Shown here: positions 10,078 through 19,997 of the stretch, piece by piece
How the letters are laid out: each line of letters starts with the position of its first letter
How positions within the stretch are numbered: the first letter of the stretch is position 1
NCBI GenBank assembly: GCA_036346395.1
Contig: CM070609.1
Coordinates: 31,129,223 to 31,193,222 of the forward strand
Length of the DNA stretch: 64,000 bases
Direction: 5' to 3'
From: Hsuehochloa calcarea
Taxonomy: Eukaryota; Streptophyta; Magnoliopsida; Poales; Poaceae
Program-made: the position numbers and the translations under genes
Notes under the pieces: generated by a model
What the model was told of the DNA's origin: nothing
Seen by the model: the letters and a program-made list of their open reading frames with translations, nothing else
Database searches by the model: none

Positions 10078-11170
10078 TCCTCCCCCTCTTGAAAAGGAGT
10101 CGTCCTCGACTCTGATTCTTCCGGTCCAAAGAATGGTGACAAATCAGCAACATTAAATGTAGAACTCACAGCATAATCATCACCCGGAAGCTCTATCTTA
10201 TATGCATTGTCATTGATCTTCTCAAGTACTTTAAATGGTCCATCTCCTCGAGGCATCAACTTGGACTTACGCTTGTCCGGAAAGCGTTCTTTGCGTAGAT
10301 GCACCCAAACTAAGTCACCCGGTTCAAATAGCATCTTCTTTCTTGACTTGTTCGCCTTCTCAGCATAGTAATGTGCCTTCTTTTCAATTTCTTCTTTAGT
10401 CTTGACATGAATTTGCTTCACATATTCAGCACGTTTTGACGCCTCCATATTAGCATGTTCATGTAGCGGCAGTGGCAGCAAATCAAGTGGCGTGATTGGT
10501 TTAAAACCATAAACCACCTCAAACGGGCACAATCGAGTAGTAGAATGTACCGCCCTATTGTACGCAAACTCCACATGCGGCAAACAATCTTCCCATTCTT
10601 TTAGATTCTTCTTGATCATCGTCCGTAGTAGCATTGAAAGTGTTCTATTTACCACCTCCGTTTGGCCATCTGCTTGTGGGTGACAAGTTGTAGAGAATAA
10701 CAACTTTGTCCCAAGCTTGGCCCACAAAGTCTTCCAAAATAGCTCATGAACTTGACGCCTCGATCCAAACAATCGCCTTTGGCATGCCATGTAATCTTAC
10801 AATTTCAAAAAAACAAGTCACTACATGCGACGATCGTCGCTTTGTGACAGGAATAAAATGTGCCATTTTAGAGAACCTATCCACAACTACAAAACTGAAT
10901 CCTTCCCTCTTAGTCCTAGGCGGTCCTAAAACAAAGTACATACTAATATCCTCCCAAGGTACACTAGGAACAGAAGTGGAGTATATAAACCATGTGGATT
11001 AAGTTTAGATTTCGCTTGTGGCATGTCACACATCGTTGTACAAACCTTTCGACGTCACGCCTCATTTTAGGCCAATAAAAGTGATCGCTCAACATCATGA
11101 AGGTCTTTTCTCTTCCAAAGTGTCCCATCAATCCACCCGCATGAGATTCCCGCAATAAAAGCAAACGCAT
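9996..11170 (-). pseudogene. Gypsy integrase with LTR-encoded C-terminus, frameshifted
   Basis: Zinc-binding HHCC segment at 10964-11170: RESHAGGLMGHFGREKTFMM, then FYWPKMRRDVERFV and CVTCHK. Catalytic core: VVVDRFSKMAHFIP (10744-10941), then CHPQADGQTEVVNRTLSMLL with the catalytic Glu and FAYNRAVHSTT (9996-10790). C-terminal region: FEPGDLVWVHLRKERFP and DGPFKVLEKINDNAYKIELP, a typical plant Gypsy integrase tail, then GPITRARAKRL. The three blocks are in different frames, with at least two frameshifts near 10780 and 10950. Integrase would insert the element cDNA in the nucleus; this copy cannot make a continuous protein. Confidence 0.88.
10078..10090 (-). promoter_or_regulatory. Polypurine tract of the Gypsy element
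   Basis: The minus strand reads AAGAGGGGGAGGA directly abutting the TGATG start of the 3' LTR, the position of the plus-strand primer in reverse transcription. It is also coding (polyprotein residues EGED), because the reading frame continues into the LTR. Confidence 0.8.
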
Positions 11171-11239
11171 CTGACGAACTGGAACACATAATTTGTTAGC
11201 ACGAAATAAAACCCATCATGAATATGGAACTTATCCCAT

Positions 11240-11815
11240 CCTTTTCCATCTTTGCATTTAGAATATGGTTCGAAAATTCATGGTTAGAAGCATATAAATC
11301 TTTCAAACTCTCTAATCCGTACCTTTACTTCCAATTGAGTTAAAAGCACATGTTTTCTAGATAAAGCGTCACTACCACATTCTCTTTTCCTTTCTTGTAC
11401 TTAACAACATATGGGAAAGTTTCAATGAATTCTACCCACTTAGCATGTCTACGGTTCAATTTAGCTTGGCTTTTCAAATATTTTAAAGCTTCATGATCGA
11501 GTGGATAACAAATTCTCTAGGCCAAAGATAATGTTGCCAAGTTTCAAGCACACGTACCAAAGCATACAATTCTTTATCATACACAGGATAATTCAATTGA
11601 GCACCTCCTAGTTTTTCACTAAAGTATGCTACAGGTTTCCCTTCTTGCATCAAAACACCACCAATACCTATTCCACTAGCATCACATTCAATTTCAAAGT
11701 CTTAGTGAAATCAGCAAAACAAGCAATGGTGCTTCAATCAAACGCTTTCTTGCTTCTTGAAAAGCTTTTTCTTGTGATGCACCCCACTCAAACACAACTC
11801 CCTTTTAGTTAACTC
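11240..11815 (-). pseudogene. Gypsy RNase H domain, heavily frameshifted
   Basis: Reading the minus strand across frames gives blocks resembling ECDASGIGIGGVLMQEGKP, YDKELYALVRVLETWQHYL and HEALKYLKSQAKLNRRHAKW, matching the D-E-D pattern of Ty3 RNase H. No block is long enough to form one open frame, so small insertions and deletions are frequent here. It lies between RT and integrase as expected. Confidence 0.7.
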
Positions 11816-11817
11816 AT

Positions 11818-12822
11818 TTAATGGGGCAGAATAGTACTCAAATCTTTAACAAAACGTCGATAAAAACTAGCAAGACCATGAAAGCTTCTGATTTGACTAA
11901 CATTCACAGGGGTAGGCCAATTCTTAATTGCTTCAGTTTTAGATTCATCTACCTCAATACCTTGTCCAGAAACAACATAGCCTAAGAACACAACTTTATC
12001 AGTGCAAAAAGTGCATTTATCAAGATTAGCATACAGTTTCTCATTCCTAAGCACTTGTAGCACTTGTCTAGTATGATCAATGTGTTCATCCATCGTTTTG
12101 CTATAGATCAAGATATCATCAAAGTATACCACAACAAATTTACCAATGAAGGCTCTTAAAACATGATTCATCAATCGCATGAATGTACTAGGTGCATTAG
12201 ATAAACCAAAAGGCATGACTAACCACTCATACAATCCAAATTTAGTCTTAAAAGCAGTTTTCCATTCATCACCAAGTTTCATCCTAATTTGATGGTAACC
12301 ACTTCTCAAATCAATCTTGGAGAATATAACAAAGACCACTAAGTTCATCTAGCATATCATCTAGCCTAGGAATAGGATGACGATATCTAACAGATGATAT
12401 TGTTAATGGCACGACAATCAACACACATTCTCCATGTACCATCTTTCTTAGGAACAAGAATGACAGAAGAACAAGTAAGGACTAAGACTTTCGCGTACAT
12501 ACCCTTTCTCAAGTAGCCCTTGGACTTGGCGCTGAATTTCTTTGGTCTCTCCGGATTGGTACGGTATGGTGGACGGTTTGGAAGCGATCTGCCGAACAAG
12601 ATCAATTTGATGCTCTATTCAGCGCAATGGCGGAAGTCCCACGTATCTCCTCCTAAACACATCCTCAAATGCCTGCAAAAGAGAGGAAACACTACTAGGA
12701 AGAGAGGTTAAGTCGTTAGTAGAAAGCAAAACAGTTGCATCTTTGTACACAAGCACAAAGTGCATTTTTGATGGGTCATTGCTCACATCTTTCAAATCTG
12801 ATTTTGTGGCTAACATAACCAA
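11818..12822 (-). pseudogene. Gypsy reverse transcriptase, frameshifted
   Basis: The N-terminal RT segments lie at 12619-12822 and 12387-12605 (SSVILVPKKDGTWRMCVDCR). The palm and thumb lie at 11818-12348: FSKIDLRSGYHQIRM, TKFGLYEWLVMPFGLSNAPS, the catalytic VVYFDDILIYSK with the YxDD box as YFDD, and the FLGYVVSGQGIEVD connection. Three frames are used and one join near 12350-12387 is lost, so no full-length RT remains. RT would copy element RNA within virus-like particles. Confidence 0.9.
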
Positions 12823-12964
12823 CCCTCCTCACTCTTACTTTTTCCTCTCATGTTTGGCTTGTGGCTCTCACTCACCGATGTATGGAACTCACTCTTTTCT
12901 TTCTTTTTACTCTCATTTTCAGCAATCTTCTTTTGCTGAAATTCAGCCTGTATTTGGCTAGGAG

Positions 12965-13330
12965 TCATTGGATTAAGCTCCTTGGTCTTTCCCTTCCACT
13001 TAAAAGCATATCTATTGGAACGACCATCATGTTGCACACTTCTATCGATTGCCATGGCCTTCCCAACAGCAGATGGCACACGGTCATAGGCACCACATCA
13101 CATTCAACGGTGTCCTCATAATCTCCAATTTTAAAAGTAACATGCACCACAAACTGAACCTTCACATCCCCACATTCGCTAAACCATTGCACATGATATG
13201 GACGTGGATGTTTCAGCTTCTTTAAACCAAGCTTCTCACACAATTCAACGCTAGCCAAGTTATGACAACTACCTCCATCAATAATAAGTTTGATTACCTT
13301 GTTGTTTACCTTGGCTTGTGTTTGAAACAA
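12965..13330 (-). pseudogene. Gypsy aspartic protease domain
   Basis: Open frame containing VIKLIIDGGSCHNLASVEL, the retropepsin active-site loop in the DGGS form instead of the usual D-S/T-G. It is followed by KHPRPYHVQWFSECGDVKVQ and the second conserved block HLLLGRPWQSIEV. The DGGS variant also occurs in the related element at 49564-49905, so it is a lineage feature rather than damage here. It overlaps the end of the gag-frame segment and is out of frame with RT. Confidence 0.85.
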
Positions 13331-14775
13331 GTTGAATCATGCGATGTGCATCTCCTTCTTGGGCAAGCATGCTCAAATTTTTAGTGACGACTAGTGCCTC
13401 TCCCGTTTCATAACTCAACACATCAATCTCATCATCTTCATCGGATGCATTTTCATATTTCTCATTTGCATGACTAGGTTCAACCTCATCTTCACTTGCG
13501 GATTCAAAATCTCCATCTTCTGTCACAAGCATGACTCGGTTGTTGGGACACTCCCTAGCGATGTGCCCACGTCCCAAACACTTGAAGCATTGAATTTCTC
13601 TACTCTTTGCTGTAGCATTAATTGAAGATGTAGGGGATGGAGCCACCTTCTTCTCACTTGATGTAGGTGCTGATTTTGCAATCGAGAAAGAACGAGCATT
13701 AGTATTTGAACTAGTACTAGCTCAAGATGTACTCGCCCTAAACTGAAGCGTGCTTTGGTGGCATTAGATGAGAATGATGGAGCTTTCAAGTTGAACGATG
13801 CTGTCCTTGGTGCTGGTTTCATATCTTCTAGTAACTGCTTCTCTGCCTTTGTCGCTTGATGCACCAAATCAACAACAGTATTGTAGGGCTGATATTGCAC
13901 TATACGTTTAATGTTTTTATTCATGCCAAACAGAAAACGCGCAAGTGTTTGCTCTTCATCTTCGTGAACATGTGCCCTAATCATAGATTGCTCCATCTCC
14001 TTGTAATATTCCTCCACCGAGCGACCTCCCTGCCTCAAATTCTGCAATTTATCAAAAAGGTCACGTTTATAGGTGTTAGGAACAAACCGTGCTCTCAGCT
14101 CTTGCTTCATTTCAGCCCATGATGCAATTGGAGGTTCCCCATTATCTTCTCTTTGGTTCAACACTTGTTCCCACCAAATCAACGCATACCCATCAAACTC
14201 AAGTGACGCCATGTGTAGCTTCTTCTCTTCCGAATAATTGTGCATTCGGAATATCTTCTCTACCTTGAGCTCCCATGTGAGATATGCATCTGGATCGGAA
14301 GCACCTTCAAATTTAGGAATATTGAACTTGAGCTTCCCAAATTTTTCCTCCACGTGGTGCTCATCATGACGACGACCATGGCGTTGATAGTTATCATTGC
14401 GGTGTAACCAAACGTCGTCGCCGAAGTCCTCAATGTGGGCAGCACCGCGGTCCACGCCACGCCACGCCTCTCCCTTGGCCATGGTTAGCTCCACAACACC
14501 TCCCCACGCCCGGGAAAGGGTGGACGAACCGCGTTGGCAGCGACTCGACCCGCTTGAGCTTCTCTAGCGAATCGTGCAACCCTCTCTTCATCGGTCTCAT
14601 CAAGCTCAATACCTTCTTCATGTACACCAACTGGGCCCCGCTCTTTGCGAAGCTCCTCTAGTATCTCCCTCCTCAAGACGCTCATGTTGTCATTCAACTG
14701 AGTGTTGAAATCATTTGTGAGCTTCTCAAGGTCAGCTTGTGTAACATATGCTGGTTCTCCTTCTTTCCCTGACAT
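13278..14775 (-). pseudogene. Gypsy gag (capsid and zinc knuckle), two frameshifts
   Basis: It starts at ATG 14773-14775 (MSGKEGEPAYVTQADLEKL, coiled-coil-like N-terminus). It shifts frame near 14494, where VELTMAKGEAWRG should follow. The capsid domain at 13720-14494 has KLKFNIPKFEGASDPDAYLT, ALIWWEQVLNQ, LRARFVPNTYKRDLFDKLQN and LRQGGRSVEEYYKE, the Retrotrans_gag pattern. A second shift near 13720 precedes the CCHC zinc knuckle CFKCLGRGHIAREC (13530-13600), then an acidic segment ESASEDEVEPS. Gag would form the particle and package RNA. Confidence 0.9.
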
Positions 14776-16032
14776 GGTTAGTGCAAACAAAGAAAGACTA
14801 TATATGTGGATGTGGATTTTTTTTTTGTGGAAACCACTCAACCTCACCTTCTCTTACCGTCCGAAGTTCTTATGCGTCCTGATGGAATTGAAGAGTCGCA
14901 CGCACTTTGGTGACTGTGAGACAACACAAGGTGATAGATTGCTTAATTCAATTGCACAAACACTTGTTAGACAATGGCTTATTTGTGGAGCTTGGAGGGA
15001 AAAGTGTTTACCTATGCAATCTGAAATTTCTAGATATTGTAAAGTTAGGTAACAATCCAAACTAGAATTCAATGCCTAGTTGCTGATCTTATGATATAAG
15101 CGAAGAACGAAGCAACTCACACGCAAAGATGATGGAACTTAGTGCAATCAAAGGAATGAGCTAATATATAAAATATAAGTGATAAACAACTAGCTCGTAT
15201 TGCACAAGTTATGGAGAGACGCTAGCTAATTGCTCAATGATATAAAATAGGGCACAAGATTGCTCAAAACAATGAAATAGCACAAACTGAAAATAAATAC
15301 CTTCTAGGTGTGCTCACAAAATAATGTCGGCCAAGCACTCTTTTTTTAATTTTTTTAATTTTTTTGTCTCTCGCTTTTTTGTCTCTTTTTTGTCTCTTTT
15401 TTTTTTTTGTACTCGGCCAACAAAAAGGTTCACAAAGAGAAGCACAAACCCTTTAGGTATATCCTAAACTCACAAGCTAGATTGTGCAATGAGAGCAGCC
15501 CTAGAGCAATATCAACAAGCTAGTCTCAAATAGGAGCAAAGTATTCGCAAAGGATTGAATTGGTTCACAAAAGATAGATGGGATTTTTTTCAATGTATCA
15601 GAGAAGATCGACCGCTACCAATCGCGTAATGTAGCAACCGTGCAAGTTTTTTTTTTTTTTTAAGTACCGCTTGTAATCAGTGTAGCGATCGATCAGAGTA
15701 ACGCGATTTTTTTTTTTTTCCGCGATCGATGGCGGCGATGATCGCGAGCTTGCAAACAGGAGCGCAGTTATGCCATCAGAGCAAAGACGCTACAAGACTT
15801 TTTTTTTTTTTTTTGCCCGACTAATCGCTAATGATTGAAAACAAGAAATTAAAGCTACGCAAAAGAAACAAAGATCAGCGACTAAACACAATTTCTAATG
15901 GATCAAGACCTAACAAAACTCACAAGAATTAACAGATTGAACTACGGGCTAAAGGATTTTTTTTTGTGGCTTTTTGTGTATAGGATAGAAAACAAATCTA
16001 ACTACGGGTAAATTGACCCTACCGTGGCAACC
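14776..16032 (-). other. Untranslated leader of the Gypsy element
   Basis: 1.26 kb between the primer site and the gag ATG. Minus-strand homopolymer A tracts (T runs on plus at about 15345-15410, 15645-15660, 15708-15720 and 15800-15814) make up much of it. A related leader occurs in the duplicated segments at 59.7-61.05 kb and 62.6-64.0 kb. Confidence 0.7.
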
Positions 16033-16047
16033 GATGCTCTGATACCA
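16033..16047 (-). promoter_or_regulatory. Primer-binding site (initiator Met tRNA)
   Basis: The minus strand reads TGGTATCAGAGCATC, complementary to the 3' end of plant initiator Met tRNA, three bases inside the 5' LTR. Confidence 0.88.
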
Positions 16048-16050
16048 AGA

Positions 16051-17015
16051 TGATGCGGGGGAAGCCCGATCTTCACGACGTAGGATCGATGATAACTTTG
16101 GATCCGTGCAACCTGACGAACCGATGGCGCCAACCACTGTGAAACAGCGAACTGGCGACAAAAGAATTCGCCCAACCACACGCTCGTGATCCTGTCTACC
16201 TGATCACACCAAGTAGACGTGTCGCTGCTCCTGCAAAACACAAGGATTCACAAGAACGACGGAACGGCACAACAGATTGAAACTCCCTATTCTAATGGGG
16301 GCAATATTGCTCAAACCCTAGAATCAAGAGTATATTGATATCTGTATAAAAATTGTCCTCCTCTCCCAAGAGTAAGCACCTCTCCTTATATAGCCCTTAG
16401 GGCCGGCTGGCTAAAGAACTAAAACCCGACTCGGTTTGGTCTCAAAGAAAATAAATTACAACCGACCAGTACACGGCTCGGTCCAATACGACAATCTTTT
16501 GGTTCGGCCAATTGATACACGTGTGAGGTCACGGTTCGGTTTCCTTTTCCTTCATTGACTCAGCCTTCTTTCTTTGGTTGCATGCATACAGCACGCCATG
16601 TTCTCTCTTTGGTTGTATGCAGCACATCCACATGCACATGCATGATTTTCTTAATTCTTTAATCCATGTGTAGCATGCAGCCTCACGTATATGCTTCATG
16701 CAGCCTCTTCTTAATTCTTTATCCCCTTCTTGCATGCATAGCATGTATGCATCCATGCATGAATGATACTTGATATTTGTACACATCATCAAACACAGAT
16801 TTGTATTAGCAGCAATATCTTCGCTCCTTCGGCCTGGTACAGTCTCCCATGCTTCTATACGTATAAAACTGCACACGCACAATATGAGACTATTAGGCAG
16901 TAACATATATTCATTAGAATCAAGATTAAAATTAATTAGGAGCGAGTTCACCTGTTGATTAATCTTTTTAGCTCTTGCTCGTGTAATCGGTCCAATCGGC
17001 GGGATGTCCTCATCA
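16051..17015 (-). repeat. 5' LTR of the Gypsy element (965 bp)
   Basis: TGATGCGGGGGAAGCC at the left end and GATGTCCTCATCA at the right end, matching the 3' LTR along its length. Minus-strand transcription would start near the TATATAAGG block (plus CCTTATATAG at about 16384). Confidence 0.93.
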
Positions 17016-17340
17016 TATAGGGTCTCAGTATAATTTACCTGGAGGCAGCCTGGGAGCCAGCGGTGACGAAGCGGAGAGTGTTACAGCCAACGGTCTCCGC
17101 GGCGGCGGGAAGGGAGGGGGAGTCGGGCGCGAGGACGAGGGGTTAGGTGCGCGGGCTGGTGGGGGACGGGGGGTTTTGGGATGGGATTAGCCGAATAGGG
17201 AGTGTGTGACGGAGGGACAACCGTTGCCCGTTGGAGGCCTGAGCTGCAGCGGCTGCAGGGGTGGTGGTGGACTGGTGGCCTGAACTGTAGCGGCTGCAGG
17301 GGTGGTGGTGTATTGGTGGCTACTATTGTGGTGAGGCTTC
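17016..17340 (-). promoter_or_regulatory. First 5' UTR exon and promoter side of the PPR pseudogene
   Basis: After the TATAG duplication the minus strand reads CTCCAG|GTAAAT, a donor at 17038-17037, preceded by a GC-rich leader (17040-17200). Paired with the acceptor at 8982-8981 it defines a 5'-UTR intron of only about 160 bp once the 7.9-kb retrotransposon is discounted. The next 100 bp hold a short GC-rich direct repeat (GCGGCTGCAGGGGTGGTGGTG at about 17248 and 17290, differing slightly in context). Confidence 0.5.
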
Positions 17341-18084
17341 AGAGCACTGGTCAGTGATCAGATCACTACTTCACTAGCGGTGGTTGTCTAGTCTAGTTGT
17401 GACTAATGACTTCTGGTGGGAGATTGGGAGGAGCAGATGGAACCTAAGGTATATGTGCACAGTGCAGTGCATTACCTTCGAGTCTGAGCGAACAATGTTC
17501 AGTTGAATGCTGTTGAAGGTTGGCTTGAGTTGGTTGTTTTTTTTGTTACATTGAAATAACCTCTATGTTTTGATTGGATACTGCAATGAGAGGTAATTAA
17601 TACATATGGCAACACCCGCTCCAAAATCAGGGCCAAAATTATGATCATTAGGTTCGCAACTAAGAGCTGAAGCACACACATCTCCAAACATATCTAATGG
17701 CAAGATGATTCAACTTGTTTGAATAAAAATATCAGGCGTGTCATAATTAGCAAAACCGAATAAGGTGTATCGAAATGCTTTTCTTTGGAATGACTTGTAT
17801 CTCTTATTTGAAATCCCATATTGACTTTATGTTTTTTTAAAGATAAAACAGTTCTTTCATTTTTTAGATAAACGATACTTTTATTTTGGAAATCTCGTAT
17901 TAATTATACTACCAATCATTTGGTTTGAGCCACCCCGACCAACAAAACTGGTTGTGGGACATGATAACTTCCCATGTGTCTGACAGCAATTATTGGCGCA
18001 TTTGGTAACTTGTGACAGTTGGCTAAGAGACGCATCGTTCAAGACTCAACGAAGAAACGTGTGTGAAGACAAAAGACATATTTA
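17341..18084. other. Intergenic sequence, no gene seen
   Basis: Unique-looking AT-rich sequence upstream of the PPR pseudogene; no supported gene or repeat. Confidence 0.4.
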
Positions 18085-18450
18085 GGCCCTGTTTGGTACA
18101 GTTTCAGATTCTCATTTTCCAGATTCTGCTCCTGATTCCCTGAGAATCCACTTCTCTGAGAATCTGGAGCTGTCTGTTGAAACCGTTTGGCTGGTAGGTT
18201 GGCTCCAAAAACCATATGAGGGAGGATTAGATGGAAATGGACCTTGTCACCCCTGGTTGTAATACTTCAATTGTATTTATGTAACTCAGTGGCATTTGCG
18301 GGTAAAAACCTTCAACTTCAAAGGGTATTTTCGTTTATGAAGGTTGGATTCTCACGAGAATCTGCTAGGAGGCTGCTCTCGTTGCTAGTTTATTTTCGAG
18401 ACAGCTCCTCGCGAGAAGCCGAATCTGCTCCTCGTTGAACGTTTGGCACA
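18085..18450. mobile_element. Possible hAT-type MITE remnant
   Basis: It begins GGCCCTGTTTGGTACAG, a terminus often seen in grass hAT-like MITEs, and contains repeated AGAATCTG/CAGATTCT words in both orientations (18105-18180 and 18355-18430). A clean matching inverted terminus is not visible near 18450 (only GTTTGGCACAGG in direct sense), so the right end is uncertain. Confidence 0.35.
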
Positions 18451-19104
18451 GGAACAACGCAACAACCAACTCCTTGCTGCCAAATAGAAGGCAATGGAGG
18501 AGGCCCGTTGCCAGTACCTCGCTAGTGCATCGGGGATGCCCAGCAGGCCTATCACCAATGCAAGCGGCTACCAATGTTTGCCAACTACGCCTCAGGTCCG
18601 CCCCGAGGACAACGATAAGATATTTAAATATTGTACCGCCACCTTCACAAGCAGAGACTCCCGTCAACCATATTCGCATACTTTTAGGTGCCATCACTAA
18701 CCACCAGACGGGAGAAAATAATGAACATGACCTTCTGGTCATCCGTTCAGTGGCCACTGACCTACAAGAGGTTGTTGAGAAGTATAGATTCTTTCACAAT
18801 CTTCGAGGTATCAGACCGGCTCTAGGGTAGACCACTCTGCCTCTAGACATCGCCATCACAGCAACAACCATCGTTAAGAAGACGACCTCAACAGAGCGTG
18901 TTCGATAGGGTAGGCCCAGGTGAGCGCTCTAACTGTGGTCACAGATGACCTCATTCTCCTGATAATCGTGATGAAGGACATACGTAGGACCATGTTTGGG
19001 GCCATACATAGGGTGTAAGGCTTTCTTACCTAGGCTAAGAGAAGTTACCTGACCTAAAAAGTTTAAGCTAGGACATCTCGAAAGCTTTGATGGGACACAT
19101 AATC
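18451..19104. other. Unassigned sequence, possible gag-like debris
   Basis: Short open frames with residues such as MEEARCQYLASASG and VEKYRFFHNLRG hint at decayed coding sequence, possibly from a retroelement, but no domain is recognisable and the frames are broken. Confidence 0.25.
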
Positions 19105-19435
19105 CGTAACAGCCCAAATTTCAAATTTCAGTTGAAAATAAAATTTTAATTTATTTTTGTGGATTTTATGAAAATTTTTAAAACTTTTCCTTAATTGTTT
19201 TAAAGCTAAAATAATTTATTTGCAAAATCTATGACCAATTGTAAGTTGGGATTATTTCATTTAAATCCAGAATGCCCTGGAGAATTTCTGTGAATTTTCA
19301 CATAAATTTTGGATTTTATTTGCTATTTTCTAAAGACTTTTGAATTTCTAAACTATTTAAATTAGAAAATGAATTAAATTACGCCAGCACAGTACTGGGC
19401 CGAATCCTCCCAGCCCAGCTCTGTGCTTCACACGC

Positions 19436-19735
19436 CGGCCCGCTTCCTCCCGCGCGTCATCGCTGCGGGCCATCCGATCTAAATCAGACGGCCATCGTTC
19501 CGCCCAACCAGTTCCTCCCGCGCGTCATCGCTGGGGGCCATCCGATCTAAATCAGACGGCCATCGCCTTGCCCGACTAGTTCCTCCCGCGCGTCATCGCT
19601 GCGCGCCATCCGATCTAAATCGGACAGCCATCGCTCTGCCCGACCAGTTCCTCCCGCGCGTCATCGCCGCGGGCCATCCGATCTAAATCGGACGACCATC
19701 GCTTCGCCCGATCAGTTCCTTCCGCTGACAAGTGG
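19436..19735 (+). repeat. 68-bp tandem repeat, about 4 units, in LTR U3
   Basis: The word CCGATCTAAAT recurs at 19474, 19542, 19610 and 19678, an exact 68-bp period. Each unit also carries GACGGCCATCG and TTCCTCCCGCGCGTCATCG. The array sits about 260-550 bp upstream of the TATA box, where LTR enhancers usually are. Confidence 0.9.
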
Positions 19736-19989
19736 GCCCATCTGCAGTGTCATCATTTCCGACCCCTTCTTCCTCCCACGCCCAATCGCCATTAACGCGC
19801 ATTGGAGCTTCATCAATTCTCCGTTTTCTTCCCGGATTCTTCTTGCAATCATGCACATATAATTCAGCAATAACCTCCGCACTCATCCCCGGCTGTTTCA
19901 TCCTTTGATCGTGTGCATTGAAGCCGAACATTCGCCACCGCCGCCGTGACCTCCGTGCACGATCTTCGTCTTTCGGCCTCCCCTCGCCC

Positions 19990-19997
19990 TATAAAAG
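19990..19997 (+). promoter_or_regulatory. TATA box of the long LTR
   Basis: TATAAAAG within CGCCCTATAAAAGGGAGC, followed by a C-rich CTCTCTCCACTCACTCC leader. This is the most promoter-like site in the LTR and gives plus-strand transcription into the 22.6-kb frame. Confidence 0.65.

Larger units (their letters stand above)
9119..17020 (-). mobile_element. Complete Ty3/Gypsy retrotransposon with TATAG target duplication
   Basis: Two LTRs (9124-10077 and 16051-17015) begin TGATG and end CATCA and are nearly identical. They are flanked by perfect 5-bp duplications TATAG at 9119-9123 and 17016-17020. Minus-strand order is LTR, primer site, gag, protease, RT, RNase H, integrase, polypurine tract, LTR, which is Ty3/Gypsy order. 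No chromodomain is seen after integrase. Gag and pol are broken by several frameshifts, so the copy is not autonomous now. LTRs differ mainly by small insertions/deletions plus a few substitutions, suggesting a fairly recent insertion. The target is the 5'-UTR intron of the PPR pseudogene. Confidence 0.95.

Noticed and set aside
16033..16047. Met-tRNA-like sequences as tRNA genes
   Set aside because: Only the 12-18 nt primer-binding complement is present, always next to an LTR; no cloverleaf.
19436..19735. Regular 68-bp repeats as a CRISPR-like array
   Set aside because: Contiguous tandem repeat without spacers, in a plant LTR.
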